Source: CAVOHU01 sp963843385 (lineage in GTDB: Bacteria > Acidobacteriota > Vicinamibacteria > Vicinamibacterales > JAKQTR01). From it: DNA of 64,000 nucleotides. The notes beneath the pieces are model-generated. The model saw only the letters and a program-made list of their open reading frames with translations, was not told the DNA's origin and ran no database searches. Positions within the stretch are counted from its first letter, which is position 1. Every line of letters begins with the position of its first letter. Below, piece by piece: positions 52,316-61,465 of the stretch. The DNA lies in NCBI GenBank assembly GCA_963843385.1, contig CAWJJY010000004.1, forward strand, positions 62,001 through 126,000, in the 5' to 3' direction. The position numbers and the translations under genes are program-made.

Positions 52316-52945
52316 ATGCAGCACAAGGATATCAAGGTTCTGAAAATCATGGGTGTTCTGCTGGCAGTCGTACTCACCGTGGGCGCGGTCGGCGTGCTGG
52401 CACAAGGTCCCCCGCCGGGACGGCCCGGAGGCAGGGCGGGCCAGGGATTGGGCCTGGGTCCGGGCATGGGCCAGGGCATGGGTCAAGGAATGGGCCCGGG
52501 CATGCGCGGCGGCAGGCCGGGAATGGGACCGGACCTCATGGGACCGGGACCCGGGATGATCCTGCGTGAGCTGCGAGCGCTGAACCTGACCGACGCACAG
52601 AAGCAGTCGGTCAAGGCCATCATCGAGAAGTACCGCGCGGAGACCAAGGCCATCGCCGACGCCATGATGCCGGCGCGCAAGGCGCTGAATGACGCCGTGA
52701 CGGCGGACGCCTTCGACGAGTCGGCGATCCGCGCTGCCTCCGCGAAGGTCGCCGCGGCGGAGGCCGACGGCGCCGTGCTCAGAGCGAAGGTTCACTCCGA
52801 GGTCTGGGCGGTGCTGACGCCGGAACAGCAGCAACAGGCCAGGCAACTGCGCGAGCACGTGAGGAACCGTGCGGGGATGCGGCTCAACCAGCTGCGTCAG
52901 CGGGCGGGCAGGATCATCAACCTGGCGTTGCACAGCCTCCTGTAA
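52316..52945 (+). CDS. Spy/CpxP-like periplasmic protein, Met/Gly-rich
   Basis: 209 residues from ATG 52316 with GGAGG seven bases ahead. Signal peptide (IMGVLLAVVLTVGAVGVLAQ), a Gly/Pro/Met stretch (GPGMGQGMGQGMGPGMRGG), then an LTxxQ helical domain: ELRALNLTDAQKQSVKAIIEK, RAETKAIADAMMPARKALND and VWAVLTPEQQQQARQLREH. The first helix and the second LTPEQ motif are those of Spy and CpxP. Here the Met/Gly part precedes the helical domain; in the paralogue at 36771 it follows. Divergent from a two-component system, matching cpxP/cpxRA organisation. Ends before a strong terminator. Confidence 0.9.
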   Translation: MQHKDIKVLKIMGVLLAVVLTVGAVGVLAQGPPPGRPGGRAGQGLGLGPGMGQGMGQGMGPGMRGGRPGMGPDLMGPGPGMILRELRALNLTDAQKQSVKAIIEKYRAETKAIADAMMPARKALNDAVTADAFDESAIRAASAKVAAAEADGAVLRAKVHSEVWAVLTPEQQQQARQLREHVRNRAGMRLNQLRQRAGRIINLALHSLL

Positions 52946-52980
52946 CGGGACGAGGACGCTCGTGACCTGAAGTTTGGTGG

Positions 52981-53050
52981 CGCAGGGCTTGCCGGCCTGG
53001 AACGGGGCCTCCCCTCGGACCCGTTCCACCGTGCGGCCCTGCGTTTTTCT
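52981..53050 (+). terminator. Intrinsic terminator after Spy-like gene
   Basis: CGCAGGGC pairs with GCCCTGCG around an inner hairpin (GGAACGGG with CCCGTTCC). A T-tract TTTTTCTTTTT follows directly. This is the clearest terminator in the window. Confidence 0.85.
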
Positions 53051-53088
53051 TTTTGTGAATCCGTGAGAGCCGTCTCGCTGGCGTCTTC

Positions 53089-54237
53089 CTACACGACCTG
53101 AGGCGTCAGCCTCTGCCCGCGCTGGCGCTTCCAGCGGTCGACCAGCCAGTTCTTCACCAGCGTGACCCCGTACATGGCCGCCGTGAAGAGCGCGTATCCG
53201 GCGACGGCCCACCAGAATGGCAGCGCACGCTGCAACGGCCGGGAGAAGACGCCGTAGGCCAGCTCCACGTGAATCCAGTACACGAACAGCGATGACCGCC
53301 CGAAGGTGAGCATCAGCCCGCGCGATCCCTGGCGGGGCGACGCGGCAAACGGCCGCTGCACCCAAGCGTAGGTCGCGGCGAGCAGCATCATCATGATGCC
53401 GATGCGCATGAAGTAGAAGGTCGGGGAACTGGTCCAGAATTCGGACTGCGCATACATCGACGGCAGGTAGGTCGCGCCCCAGCCGAGGCCGGTCACGGCG
53501 AGCCCGGCCGCGGCGAACTGCTGATTCAGTTTCCATTCCTCCGCGGGCGATTTCACGCGGTCGAGCCACTCGCCGAAGAACGCGCCCGCGAACACGAAGC
53601 CCGCCCATGGGAACAGCGTGAACACGCTGAGTTTCGGCACCGGGTGGACGTACCACTCGAGCGGCGGCGGCAGGTAGGCCACCAGGGGGGAGTACCGGAC
53701 GATCGGGGTCACCAAGCCGAAGAGGCAGGCGATGGCGCCGTAGACCCAGAGGCGGCTCGACCGGCTCTTTACCGCACCCCAGAGCCACGCCGTCACGGCG
53801 ATGGCCGGCCCCATGATGTTCAGGATGTCGGCCTTGAAGATGCCCTTGACCGTCGCACCGGGGCTCAGGATGAACGACTGCAGGCGAAAGAGAAACGCGA
53901 GGCCGAACACCTCCCATCCCCGGCGCTGAACGCTCCAGGCGGCGGCGCCTCGATCCCCGGACTTGCGCGTTCGCGCGCTGGCCGCCATCACGACGGCCAC
54001 GCCGGCGAGGAAGAGGAAGATCGGCGCGGCGAACCCGCCGATCATCCGCGCGTACTGCATCGCGTCGCCGCCAAGGTCCTCGTTGCGGGTCCACGAGTCG
54101 ATGACGTGCGCCTCGATCATGATGAGGACGCTGAGGCCCCTCAGCCAGTCGATATAGGCGCGGCGCGCCGTGGGTGGGCTCACGATCATCGCTCCAGGCC
54201 GGGAGCCTCCCGGGTTCGGAGCCTGCGGGTCATGCAT
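53089..54237 (-). CDS. DUF1624/HGSNAT-like membrane acyltransferase
   Basis: 382 residues with about ten hydrophobic segments. Opens with RRAYIDWLRGLSVLIMIEAHVIDSW, the start of the heparan-alpha-glucosaminide N-acetyltransferase-like (DUF1624) and acyltransferase-3 superfamily, where the membrane-embedded His (here in EAHVID) is catalytic. IFLFLAGVAVVMAAS, GIFKADILNIMGPAIAV, LFPWAGFVFAGAFFG and SLFVYWIHVELAYG follow the family pattern. May acetylate a cell-surface sugar; substrate unknown. ATG 54237 is 12 bases after the penicillin acylase stop; Met17 (54189) is an alternative start. Confidence 0.82.
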   Translation of the reverse strand: MHDPQAPNPGGSRPGAMIVSPPTARRAYIDWLRGLSVLIMIEAHVIDSWTRNEDLGGDAMQYARMIGGFAAPIFLFLAGVAVVMAASARTRKSGDRGAAAWSVQRRGWEVFGLAFLFRLQSFILSPGATVKGIFKADILNIMGPAIAVTAWLWGAVKSRSSRLWVYGAIACLFGLVTPIVRYSPLVAYLPPPLEWYVHPVPKLSVFTLFPWAGFVFAGAFFGEWLDRVKSPAEEWKLNQQFAAAGLAVTGLGWGATYLPSMYAQSEFWTSSPTFYFMRIGIMMMLLAATYAWVQRPFAASPRQGSRGLMLTFGRSSLFVYWIHVELAYGVFSRPLQRALPFWWAVAGYALFTAAMYGVTLVKNWLVDRWKRQRGQRLTPQVV

Positions 54238-54249
54238 CCGCCACGCCTT

Positions 54250-56805
54250 TCACCTCAAGGGGCGAAGCTCGAGTCGCCCTTTGGCGTTGGCCTCGACCGC
54301 CGCGCGCGTGAATGCCATCGGATGGTATTTCTCGTCTGCCCAGAAGCCCAGCAGATTCCCGTAGAAGGGGCTCCCCGGCTGGCCCGACTGGCCCGGCACG
54401 TTGATCGTCGTCGATCGGTCCCAGTCGGCCAGGTCGATGACCTCGCGGAACGACGCGCCGGCCGTCTGCCGGCCGCCGCCCCCGGTCGCAAAGGGAGTCG
54501 TGCCATCTCCGCCCCTGGGCACGTCGGGCAGGTTGAAGACCTCGCGCCGCGCGGGCGTGAAGGCCAGCGGGTGTTCCCAGTAGGAGCGATGGATGCGGCC
54601 CCAGGCCCATCGTGACGGGTCCGGCCCCATGACGCGAGCCGCCTCGCCCCACGCGGCGTCGAGCGGCGGGCCAATCAGCAGCGCCTGCACGGCGGGATCG
54701 GTCGCCGCCCCGCGCAGCGCCTCGATCAGCCGCTCGGTCGAGAGCGAGGCGCCGACCATCGGTCGATCGGCGGCGGGCACGACCGACTCGACGGCGGCCC
54801 GCGACAGCCTCGGCAGCCAGAGCTCGTAGAGCGCTGCGGCGCCCGAGGTCTTGTCCGCGACGTGATCCCACCCGGTCAGCATGTCGATGGCCTGCGTGCG
54901 ATGCGGCGCTTCTGATTCCACCTCGCGGCCCTTGTGCGCCGCCCGGGCGATCGACAGCGCCTGGCAGATCGCGCGCGCCACCACCGACTGCGCGTCGTGC
55001 TGAAGTCGTTCGAAGTCCGCCACGGTGAACCGGCGTGGGCCCCCGGCGGGAGTGCCGTCGAGCACCTCCACGATTCGGTTGAAGCGGTGCGGCGCTCCCC
55101 ACTCGAAACCCAGGATCTTCGAGTAGCCGGGCGGAAGGATGTTGTGGTTGGCGGTGGCGATGTAGCCCTTCGCCGGATTGTAGGATTGCGGCAGATCCGC
55201 CAGCGCGAGGAATCCGTCCCACTCGAACCGGCCCTCGTGGCCCGGCACAGGGAGCAGCCCGTTCCAGCCCGGCCGGATTGGCGCCAGCCCGGCTGCGACC
55301 CAGCCGATGTTGCCGTCGACATCGGCGTAGATGATGTTCTCGGACGGGACCTTCCATCCCGCCACGGCTTCTCGGAAGCTCTTCCAGTCGCGCGCCTGAT
55401 CGAGCGCGAGCGATCGCAGGTAGCCGGCCGCGCCGGGCTCGTCGCCGACCCAACGCAGGACATACGCCCTCTGGCGCGCCGGATCGAGGTGCAGCACGGG
55501 TCCGTGGCGGGTGAAACGCAGCTCCACCTCACGGGGGGCCTCCCCCCGCACGAGAATCCGCTCCCGCTCCACTCGCATCGGCTCGGAGGCGCCGCGGTAC
55601 AGGTAGCGATCGGGATTCCGGGGGTCGAGCCGTTCGACGTACAGATCCTGCTGATCCATTCCGACGATCGTGAAGCCAAACGCCACGCGATCGTTGTGGC
55701 CGGCGGCGATGCCTGGAAGCGCGGGCTCGCCCGCTCCGATCACGTTCCAGCCGGGCCCGTTCAGGTGAACCGTGTACCGCAGCGACGGCAACGCGATCAC
55801 CCGGTGTGGATCGTTGGCGAGGATCGGCTTGCCAGTCGATGTCAGCGCGCCGCTCACGACCCAGTTGTTCGAACCGCTGCGCCAGGTTTCGTCCCTCGAC
55901 CCGGAGTCGACCGGAACGACCTCGCCCGCGAGTCGGTCCCGCGCGTCGATCACGGCGTCGTCATCGACGGAGGTCGTCGACTCGCGTGCGGTCGGGCTGA
56001 ACGCAAAGAGCCGTGGCGGAACGACGGCCCTGGGCAATGTCTCCGGAAACCGGACCGTCTCGCTGGCGCCGCTCGCGATGTCGAGAATGCCGTCGGTGAT
56101 GTCTTCGAGATCGAGCCCTTCGGGCACGACGATCGGGACCCGGGGATCGACCGGCTGGACCTGGGAGACGCGTTCCGCGCCGAACTGGCGCACCTGTCTC
56201 GCGCGCTGGACTTCGCTGCGAAGGTTGCGCGTCATGACGTAGCCCGCCATGCGCCCAATCACGGTCTCGGGCGACCAGCGCTCGGGACGCGAGCCGGTCA
56301 GCTGGAATTCGATGGGCAGCGTGCCGCCCGGGCTGGTGACAAGAGCGACCTGCGCGTTGATCCCTTCGACGAACGCCGTGACGATGGCCTTGGCGTCGGG
56401 CCCGTAACCGCGCCACTCGGCGTCCATGTCGCCCCGGTAGCGGAGCAATCGGGCGAAGGTGTCCCGCTTGACGGCGGACGGCCCAAGCACTTCGGCCAGT
56501 TTGCCTTCCGCGTTGCGTCTCCAGAGATCGAGCTGCCAGAGGCGGTCCTGGGCCGCAACGAACCCTTGCGCGAAGAACAGGTCGTGCACGGTCTTCGCGT
56601 AGATGTGCGGGACTCCCCATCTGTCGCGGATGACGTCGACCTGCTGCTCGAGCCCCCCGAGGGCGAGCGTGCCGTCAACCTGCGACAGCGCGGCAGCAGC
56701 CCTCCGGGACAACTCCGCAGCGGTCTCGTCCTGCTGAGGCTCGAGCCCGGCCGCCGCCACCCACGCCAGTGCCGCCAGCGCCGCCGCTACGCGAAGAGGG
56801 CCCAT
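54250..56805 (-). CDS. Penicillin acylase-family (Ntn hydrolase) protein
   Basis: 851 residues with a signal peptide (VAAALAALAWVAAAG). The alpha-chain part contains VIRDRWGVPHIYAKTVHDLFFAQGFVAAQDRLWQLD, the family opening. The beta chain would begin at Ser312 in RSGSNNWVV after autocleavage behind Gly311; that Ser is the nucleophile. Then SGALTSTGKPILANDPH, RYTVHLNGPGWNVIGAGEPALPGI, HNDRVAFGFT, and the late NIIYADVDGNIGW with oxyanion-region Asn. Periplasmic amide hydrolase: penicillins, acyl-homoserine lactones or other N-acyl compounds are possible substrates. Overlapping transcription with the acyltransferase gene downstream is likely. Confidence 0.93.
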   Translation of the reverse strand: MGPLRVAAALAALAWVAAAGLEPQQDETAAELSRRAAAALSQVDGTLALGGLEQQVDVIRDRWGVPHIYAKTVHDLFFAQGFVAAQDRLWQLDLWRRNAEGKLAEVLGPSAVKRDTFARLLRYRGDMDAEWRGYGPDAKAIVTAFVEGINAQVALVTSPGGTLPIEFQLTGSRPERWSPETVIGRMAGYVMTRNLRSEVQRARQVRQFGAERVSQVQPVDPRVPIVVPEGLDLEDITDGILDIASGASETVRFPETLPRAVVPPRLFAFSPTARESTTSVDDDAVIDARDRLAGEVVPVDSGSRDETWRSGSNNWVVSGALTSTGKPILANDPHRVIALPSLRYTVHLNGPGWNVIGAGEPALPGIAAGHNDRVAFGFTIVGMDQQDLYVERLDPRNPDRYLYRGASEPMRVERERILVRGEAPREVELRFTRHGPVLHLDPARQRAYVLRWVGDEPGAAGYLRSLALDQARDWKSFREAVAGWKVPSENIIYADVDGNIGWVAAGLAPIRPGWNGLLPVPGHEGRFEWDGFLALADLPQSYNPAKGYIATANHNILPPGYSKILGFEWGAPHRFNRIVEVLDGTPAGGPRRFTVADFERLQHDAQSVVARAICQALSIARAAHKGREVESEAPHRTQAIDMLTGWDHVADKTSGAAALYELWLPRLSRAAVESVVPAADRPMVGASLSTERLIEALRGAATDPAVQALLIGPPLDAAWGEAARVMGPDPSRWAWGRIHRSYWEHPLAFTPARREVFNLPDVPRGGDGTTPFATGGGGRQTAGASFREVIDLADWDRSTTINVPGQSGQPGSPFYGNLLGFWADEKYHPMAFTRAAVEANAKGRLELRPLR

Positions 56806-56862
56806 ACGACCTCCATGCGGTGCATCCCGATCCGATAACCGGCTTCGGGCGTTCCCGTCACC

Positions 56863-57288
56863 TCACGCCTGGCTCTTCTGCACGTTCTCGTAGCTCGTCG
56901 TGAGCTCGATGTCAGGCCGCAGCGAGTGCCAGACCGAGCAATGTTTCTCGCGTGACAACGCGACGGCCCGTTCGATCGCCTCGCCGCCGGCCGAGGTCTG
57001 AATCAGGAACTTCAGGTCGACCCGGACCAGCCGCCTCGGCTCGCCTTCGGCCCGGTGTGCCGTGACCTGCACGTTGAGGCCGTCGATCTCTGCCCGTCCC
57101 CTGGTCAGAATGTGGACCACGTCGATCGACATGCACGCGCCGAGCGCCGACACGAGCTGGACGACGGGCGAAGGGCCCGACTCGTTGCGGCCGTCGATGG
57201 TCCACTGGTGCCGGCCGTCGCGCGCGGTGAACGAGAAGCCGCTCGACCAGACGAGATTCAGGACAACGGGAGGTTTGCTGTCTGCCAT
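56863..57288 (-). CDS. OsmC-family peroxiredoxin-like protein
   Basis: 141 residues from ATG 57288. Both catalytic cysteines of the family are present: SALGACMSIDVV and SREKHCSVWHSL. Other family text includes FTARDGRHQWTIDGR, GPSPVVQLVSALG and VQVTAHRAEGEPRRLVRVDLKFLI. OsmC/Ohr proteins reduce organic hydroperoxides in the cytoplasm with lipoylated partners. The frame is open upstream to 57555 but that is antisense to the dipeptidase gene. Divergent from that gene with an 87-base gap. Confidence 0.92.
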   Translation of the reverse strand: MADSKPPVVLNLVWSSGFSFTARDGRHQWTIDGRNESGPSPVVQLVSALGACMSIDVVHILTRGRAEIDGLNVQVTAHRAEGEPRRLVRVDLKFLIQTSAGGEAIERAVALSREKHCSVWHSLRPDIELTTSYENVQKSQA

Positions 57289-57375
57289 GGCGCTCACGGG
57301 CTCCGTGTGGATGAATGTGGGATGAAGGTGCCAGACGATTGTAGTATAGGGACTTTCCAGCGAAAGGACGTCCAG

Positions 57376-58644
57376 ATGATTCGGCGAGCCCTCTCCGCGA
57401 CCCTTGCGTGCGCGCTCTCGTTCCTGGCGCTGTCCGTGCCGACACGCGGGCAGCAGGACAGTGCGATGGTGCGTGCGCGGGCCATTCTCAAGCAGGTGCC
57501 GCTCATCGACGGCCACAACGACTATCCCTGGAACGTGAGGAGCCGGGCCGATCACGATCCTGCGCGCCTGGACATCCGGACATCGCAGCCCTCACTGATG
57601 ACCGACATCCCTCGCCTGCGCGCGGGCGGCGTGGGCGGACAGTTCTGGTCCGTCTACGTGCCTCCGACGATGGCCGGTCAGGAGGCGGTGACCGCGGCGC
57701 TCGAACAGATCGACATCGTCTACAGGATGGCCGAACGGTACCCCGACGTGTTCGAGCTCGCCCGGACCGGCGACGAGGTGGAGCGGATCTTCCGGTCCGG
57801 AAAGATCGCCTCGATCATCGGCATGGAGGGCGGGCACTCGATCGGAGACTCGCTCGGAGCGCTGCGCATGTTCGCGCGGCTGGGTGCGCGCTACATGACG
57901 CTGACCCACGGCAAGAACGTGTCGTGGGCCGACTCGGCAACCGACAAGCCCGAGCACAACGGGCTGACGAGGTTCGGCGAGGAGGTCGTCCGTGAAATGA
58001 ACCGCCTGGGGATGCTCGTCGATCTCAGTCACGTGTCTCCCAAAGTCATGGACGACGCCCTGCGCGTCTCGGCTGCGCCGGTGATCTTCTCCCACTCGTC
58101 GGCGCGCGCGCTGTGCGACGTGCCGCGCAACGTGCCGGACTCCGTCCTGTCGCAGATGCAACGCAACGGTGGCGTCGTCATGGTGTCCTTCGTCACCGTG
58201 TTCACCTCACCCGAGGCAGCGGCGTGGCAGTCGCAGTACGACGCGGAAGGCGATCGGCTCGGCAAACTGACGCCCGGCAACGATTCGGCGATCAAGGACG
58301 CGCTCGAGGCCTGGCAGAAGGCGCATCCGCAGCCGCCGGTGAGCGTTGCCCAGGTGGCGGATCACATCGACCATGTCCGCAAGGTGGCGGGCATCGATCA
58401 CGTGGGCATCGGCAGCGATTTCGATGGCATCTCGAGCGCGCCGAAGGGGCTGGAAGACGTCTCGCGGTTTCCCGTCCTGGTTGCCGAGCTGATTCGACGC
58501 GGCTATACCGACGACCAGGTCAAGAAGGTCGTCGGCTTGAATGTGCTGCGCGCCATGAGGGCGGCCGAGCAGGTCGCGCGGCGCCTGCAGGCCGAGCGGC
58601 CGCCATCGAGCGCGCTCATCAGTCAACTCGACGGCAAGCGGTAG
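57376..58644 (+). CDS. Membrane dipeptidase (renal dipeptidase, M19) with signal peptide
   Basis: 422 residues from ATG 57376; AAGGA seven bases ahead. Signal peptide (ATLACALSFLALSVPTRGQ). Zinc ligands of family M19 are recognisable: LIDGHNDYPW (His47, Asp49), IGMEGGHSIGD (Glu), LVDLSHVSPKVMDDAL (His) and IFSHSSARALCD (His), plus VGIGSDFDG and VVGLNVLRAM at the end. Hydrolyses dipeptides, including D-amino-acid and cysteinyl-glycine types, in the periplasm. Codons and length are ordinary. Confidence 0.94.
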   Translation: MIRRALSATLACALSFLALSVPTRGQQDSAMVRARAILKQVPLIDGHNDYPWNVRSRADHDPARLDIRTSQPSLMTDIPRLRAGGVGGQFWSVYVPPTMAGQEAVTAALEQIDIVYRMAERYPDVFELARTGDEVERIFRSGKIASIIGMEGGHSIGDSLGALRMFARLGARYMTLTHGKNVSWADSATDKPEHNGLTRFGEEVVREMNRLGMLVDLSHVSPKVMDDALRVSAAPVIFSHSSARALCDVPRNVPDSVLSQMQRNGGVVMVSFVTVFTSPEAAAWQSQYDAEGDRLGKLTPGNDSAIKDALEAWQKAHPQPPVSVAQVADHIDHVRKVAGIDHVGIGSDFDGISSAPKGLEDVSRFPVLVAELIRRGYTDDQVKKVVGLNVLRAMRAAEQVARRLQAERPPSSALISQLDGKR

Positions 58645-58988
58645 ACCGCGAGACGTGCTCGTTCCTCCGGTCTGCGGGTGATCGGGTGGCCAAGCACCTG
58701 GACGGCCCGCGGATGCGCGGAGCAAGCGGGAGTCGTCGGCGAGACCAGACGCCGTGGCGCTCGCGAGCTTCGTCCGCGCGTCGACGCGCCAGACGGTAGC
58801 GGCAGGGACACGTCCGCGGGCCGGCCAGCGTGCTGCCACCCGGGCAGGACCCGCAGGACCGTCACCGAGCACCAATCGCGTCCCGTTCCCGCTGGTTCTT
58901 CTCCAGCATGGAAGATCGCGCACAGGAGCCGGCCGGGCGCCGCGGATCACCGGTTGCGCTCGCCTGGTGTGCCTGTTACTCTGAAATC
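58645..58988. other. Intergenic region before the VWFA gene
   Basis: 344 bases with no convincing gene. Several short frames are open on both strands but all are Arg/Pro/Ala-rich and lack ribosome sites. I see no tRNA, terminator or promoter that I would defend. Confidence 0.5.
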
Positions 58989-59912
58989 ATGCACCGCAGA
59001 ACGATCGTTCTGGTTATCGTGACGCTTGCTGCCCCGGCGGTTCTCCTGCTGCACGCCCAGCAGCAGCCCGGCGTGACGTTCAAGTCGGGCACGCGCATCG
59101 TGCCGATTGTCGCAACCGTCACCGACGCCCAGGACCGGCTCGTGCCCGATCTGACCCGGGCGGATTTCGAAATCCTGGACAACGAGAAGCCGCAGGACAT
59201 CACCGTCTTCGACAACCAGGTGCTGCCCATCACGACGGTGGTCATGCTCGATACCAGCGGCAGCATGACCAACTCGATGAAGCTCGTCCAGCAGGGCGCC
59301 GAGCAGTTCCTGATCCGCCTGCTCCCGCAGGACAAGGCGATGGTGGGCGACTTCAACGACAAGATTCAGTTCCTCGGCACCTTCACCTCCGACCGCGACG
59401 AACTGGTCGCCTCGCTCAAGGACGTGGACTTCGGATATCCCACGCGCCTCTACGATGCGATCGCAAGCTCGCTCGATCACCTGCTGGAAATCGAAGGCCG
59501 GCGGGTGATCGTGCTGCTGACCGATGGCGAAGACACCGACTCGAAGGCCAACGAGGGCGAAGTGCTGTCCAGGGCCAGGCAGGACGAGGTGATGATCTAC
59601 GGGATCGGTCTCGAGAGCATCTATTTCGACGGCCAGCGGCAGGTCCGGACCACGCCCGACGCGCACCTGAAGAAGCTGGCAGAGGAGACCGGCGGCGGGT
59701 TCTTTCGCCTGTCGAACACGCAGAGTCTGAACACCACCTTCACCCGCATCGCTCTTGAACTTCACAGCCAATACGTGATCGGTTTCACACCGGCCCAGCT
59801 CGACGGCAAGGTTCACAAGCTGTTATTGAGGGTGAAACGCCCGGGCATGACTGCCCGGGCGCGTAAGAGCTATCTCGCTTCTGCCGAAGGCGCTCCCGGC
59901 CGCCCGAAGTAG
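58989..59912 (+). CDS. VWFA-related acidobacterial-type exported protein
   Basis: 307 residues from ATG 58989. Signal peptide (VLVIVTLAAPAVLLLHAQ). The start of the mature protein, FKSGTRIVPIVATVTDAQDRLVPDLTRADFEILDN, is the lead-in of the VWFA-related family expanded in Acidobacteriota. The A domain has an intact MIDAS: DTSGSM (88-93), then YPTRLYDAIASSLDHL and VIVLLTDGEDTDS. It ends with ELHSQYVIGFTP. Probably a metal-dependent adhesive or scaffold protein in the periplasm. This family match is the best single clue to the phylum. Confidence 0.92.
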   Translation: MHRRTIVLVIVTLAAPAVLLLHAQQQPGVTFKSGTRIVPIVATVTDAQDRLVPDLTRADFEILDNEKPQDITVFDNQVLPITTVVMLDTSGSMTNSMKLVQQGAEQFLIRLLPQDKAMVGDFNDKIQFLGTFTSDRDELVASLKDVDFGYPTRLYDAIASSLDHLLEIEGRRVIVLLTDGEDTDSKANEGEVLSRARQDEVMIYGIGLESIYFDGQRQVRTTPDAHLKKLAEETGGGFFRLSNTQSLNTTFTRIALELHSQYVIGFTPAQLDGKVHKLLLRVKRPGMTARARKSYLASAEGAPGRPK

Positions 59913-59968
59913 AACGCCGGTTCAGCGACCCGAATCGTACGATCGCGATCCGATTGCCGGGCGCGCAG

Positions 59969-60055
59969 CTAGGCCAGCGCCATGGCGACCACGGCTATCG
60001 CGAGGAGAACCGCTACCATCCAGTCAGCGTTACTCGAAAAATCCACGTCGCGCAC
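59969..60055 (-). CDS. Possible 28-residue membrane miniprotein
   Basis: A GTG at 60055 has AAGGAAGG five bases ahead, an almost ideal ribosome site. The frame reads VRDVDFSSNADWMVAVLLAI then AVVAMALA and stops at 59969: a short polar head followed by one membrane helix. The size and form match bitopic miniproteins. It stands alone between the VWFA gene and the Cys-rich membrane protein gene, on the latter's strand. Real translation is unproven. Confidence 0.4.
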   Translation of the reverse strand: MRDVDFSSNADWMVAVLLAIAVVAMALA

Positions 60056-60261
60056 GGCGACCTTCCTTTCTGCCCGGCACGCCTTGTTGCCACTCCGCCT
60101 CCACCCCGTCCCGGGCGGCCCATTGCCTCGTGACGACGCGCTCCAGCCGGGTCCCTGCGTTCAGGAACCACGGTCGGCCGCCGTCCTCATGCCCGATACT
60201 TCGTTAGACGGATTATGCTGGTAGGTGGTTTAACGGATCGCAGGGAAAACCCGAATCGGCA

Positions 60262-60822
60262 TCAGTGGCGCGGTTGAGCGTCAAACGGATTGTCCACCAC
60301 CAGGTCCGCCCGTTGGCGGCGGAATACCTCGGCAACGTGGCAGTCCCAGCAGATGGCCGAATGCGTGCTCATCACGCTCGGCAGCATCTCGGTCTTGATC
60401 TCGTGCCACTCGTAGGTACGCCGGTCGGGCGACATCACGGCGGGCCGATGGCGCGTCCAGTCAACGATCCCCAGGGGCTTGCCGCACAATACGCACGTCT
60501 TGTCGGCGTACCACTTCGACAGGTGGGTCTTGACCAGGCAGTCGACCGGCGCCGCCTCGATCTGCCTCAGGCATTCCTGGCCGCATCCCGCCTTCTCAGG
60601 CCAGCGTGAGCACTGCTCGAGGCTGAGTTCCCGGAATCCGCGGGCGGCGCTGACGGCCGCGTGGGCCGCGTCCACCTTCACCCCGACCGGCTGATTGTTC
60701 TCCGGACAGGTCACGAGGCGATCGCCCCGCATGAGGAAGTACTCGCGCACGGGATTGCGGAGCAACAGGTAGGCAACGCCGGCAATCACGACGAAGGCGA
60801 CGAGGTAGATCGCGAGGGTCAT
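60262..60822 (-). CDS. Membrane-anchored Cys-rich protein with one CxxCH motif
   Basis: 186 residues. An N-terminal membrane anchor (MTLAIYLVAFVVIAGVAYLLL) is followed by a soluble part with nine cysteines: TCPENNQPVGVKVDAAHAA, LEQCSRWPEKAGCGQECLRQI, DCLVKTHL, CVLCGKPLGIVDW, and ICWDCHVAEVFRR. The CVLC and CWDCH pairs could bind a metal or, in the case of CWDCH, a covalent heme if exported. Topology would place the domain outside the cytoplasm. I have no named family for it; a redox or metal-sensing role is a guess. Confidence 0.7.
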   Translation of the reverse strand: MTLAIYLVAFVVIAGVAYLLLRNPVREYFLMRGDRLVTCPENNQPVGVKVDAAHAAVSAARGFRELSLEQCSRWPEKAGCGQECLRQIEAAPVDCLVKTHLSKWYADKTCVLCGKPLGIVDWTRHRPAVMSPDRRTYEWHEIKTEMLPSVMSTHSAICWDCHVAEVFRRQRADLVVDNPFDAQPRH

Positions 60823-61004
60823 CGGATGGCCTCACTTGGCTGGCCAGGTCCGGCGGTCCCGAGGCACCGGTCCGACCCGGGGCGGCCGTCGCTTTGCTCG
60901 TACTCATCGTAACGCAGAATCCATGGCCCCGGAGCGCCCGGTCCGGGCGTCGCGGGCGGAGATTCCCATGCCGGCCCGATCACCCGACCTCGCCCCGACC
61001 GGGT

Positions 61005-61331
61005 TCATGTGGAAGCCAGGTGCAGTTGCACCAGCCTCGAGACCAGGTCGTTCAGCGATTCGCCGTTCAGCGCGAAGGCCGCCTGCTCTCCGGCCCACGC
61101 GAGCTTGTACCCTCGGCCGAGCGCAGACACCCACACCTGACGCACCGGCGCATTCGGACTGATGACGAAACGCGCGGCCGATGGAACCTCGAACTCGACG
61201 TTCAGGACGCCGCCCTGCCGCTCGACCTCGAACCCCCTGGCGTCGGCCAGGGGCGCCAGGCTCCGCTCGAGGCGATCGAGCGCCTCGTCGGCAAGCAGGC
61301 GGAAGTGCTGCTCGGTCAACTCGTTGCCCAT
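61005..61331 (-). CDS. cyaY: CyaY / frataxin-like iron donor protein
   Basis: 108 residues, the usual CyaY length. FRLLADEALDRLERSLAPLAD forms the first acidic helix, then FEVERQGGVLNVEFE, RFVISPNAPVRQVWVSALGRGYKLAW (the conserved NxPxRQxWxS/A core and aromatic strand), and a last helix ESLNDLVSRLVQLHL. Frataxins bind iron through acidic residues on the first helix and tune Fe-S cluster assembly on IscU. No isc or suf gene is in view. Being outside Proteobacteria makes it slightly unusual, but the core match is good. Confidence 0.82.
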   Translation of the reverse strand: MGNELTEQHFRLLADEALDRLERSLAPLADARGFEVERQGGVLNVEFEVPSAARFVISPNAPVRQVWVSALGRGYKLAWAGEQAAFALNGESLNDLVSRLVQLHLAST

Positions 61332-61465
61332 CGTCAGGATAATAGCGAATCCGCCGGGCCGATCCCAGACCGGCCCGATCGCCGCGTCGTGGCCGCCCGA
61401 TCGCCGGTACAGGGCGACCGGAGCGGGTGCTAGAATGCCGCGACGTCTTTGAACTGGAGGCAGTC

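Noticed and set aside
60080..60100. GGCACG followed by TTGC, sigma-54-like
   Set aside because: GG and GC are 11 bases apart instead of 10, and no gene follows in the right orientation.
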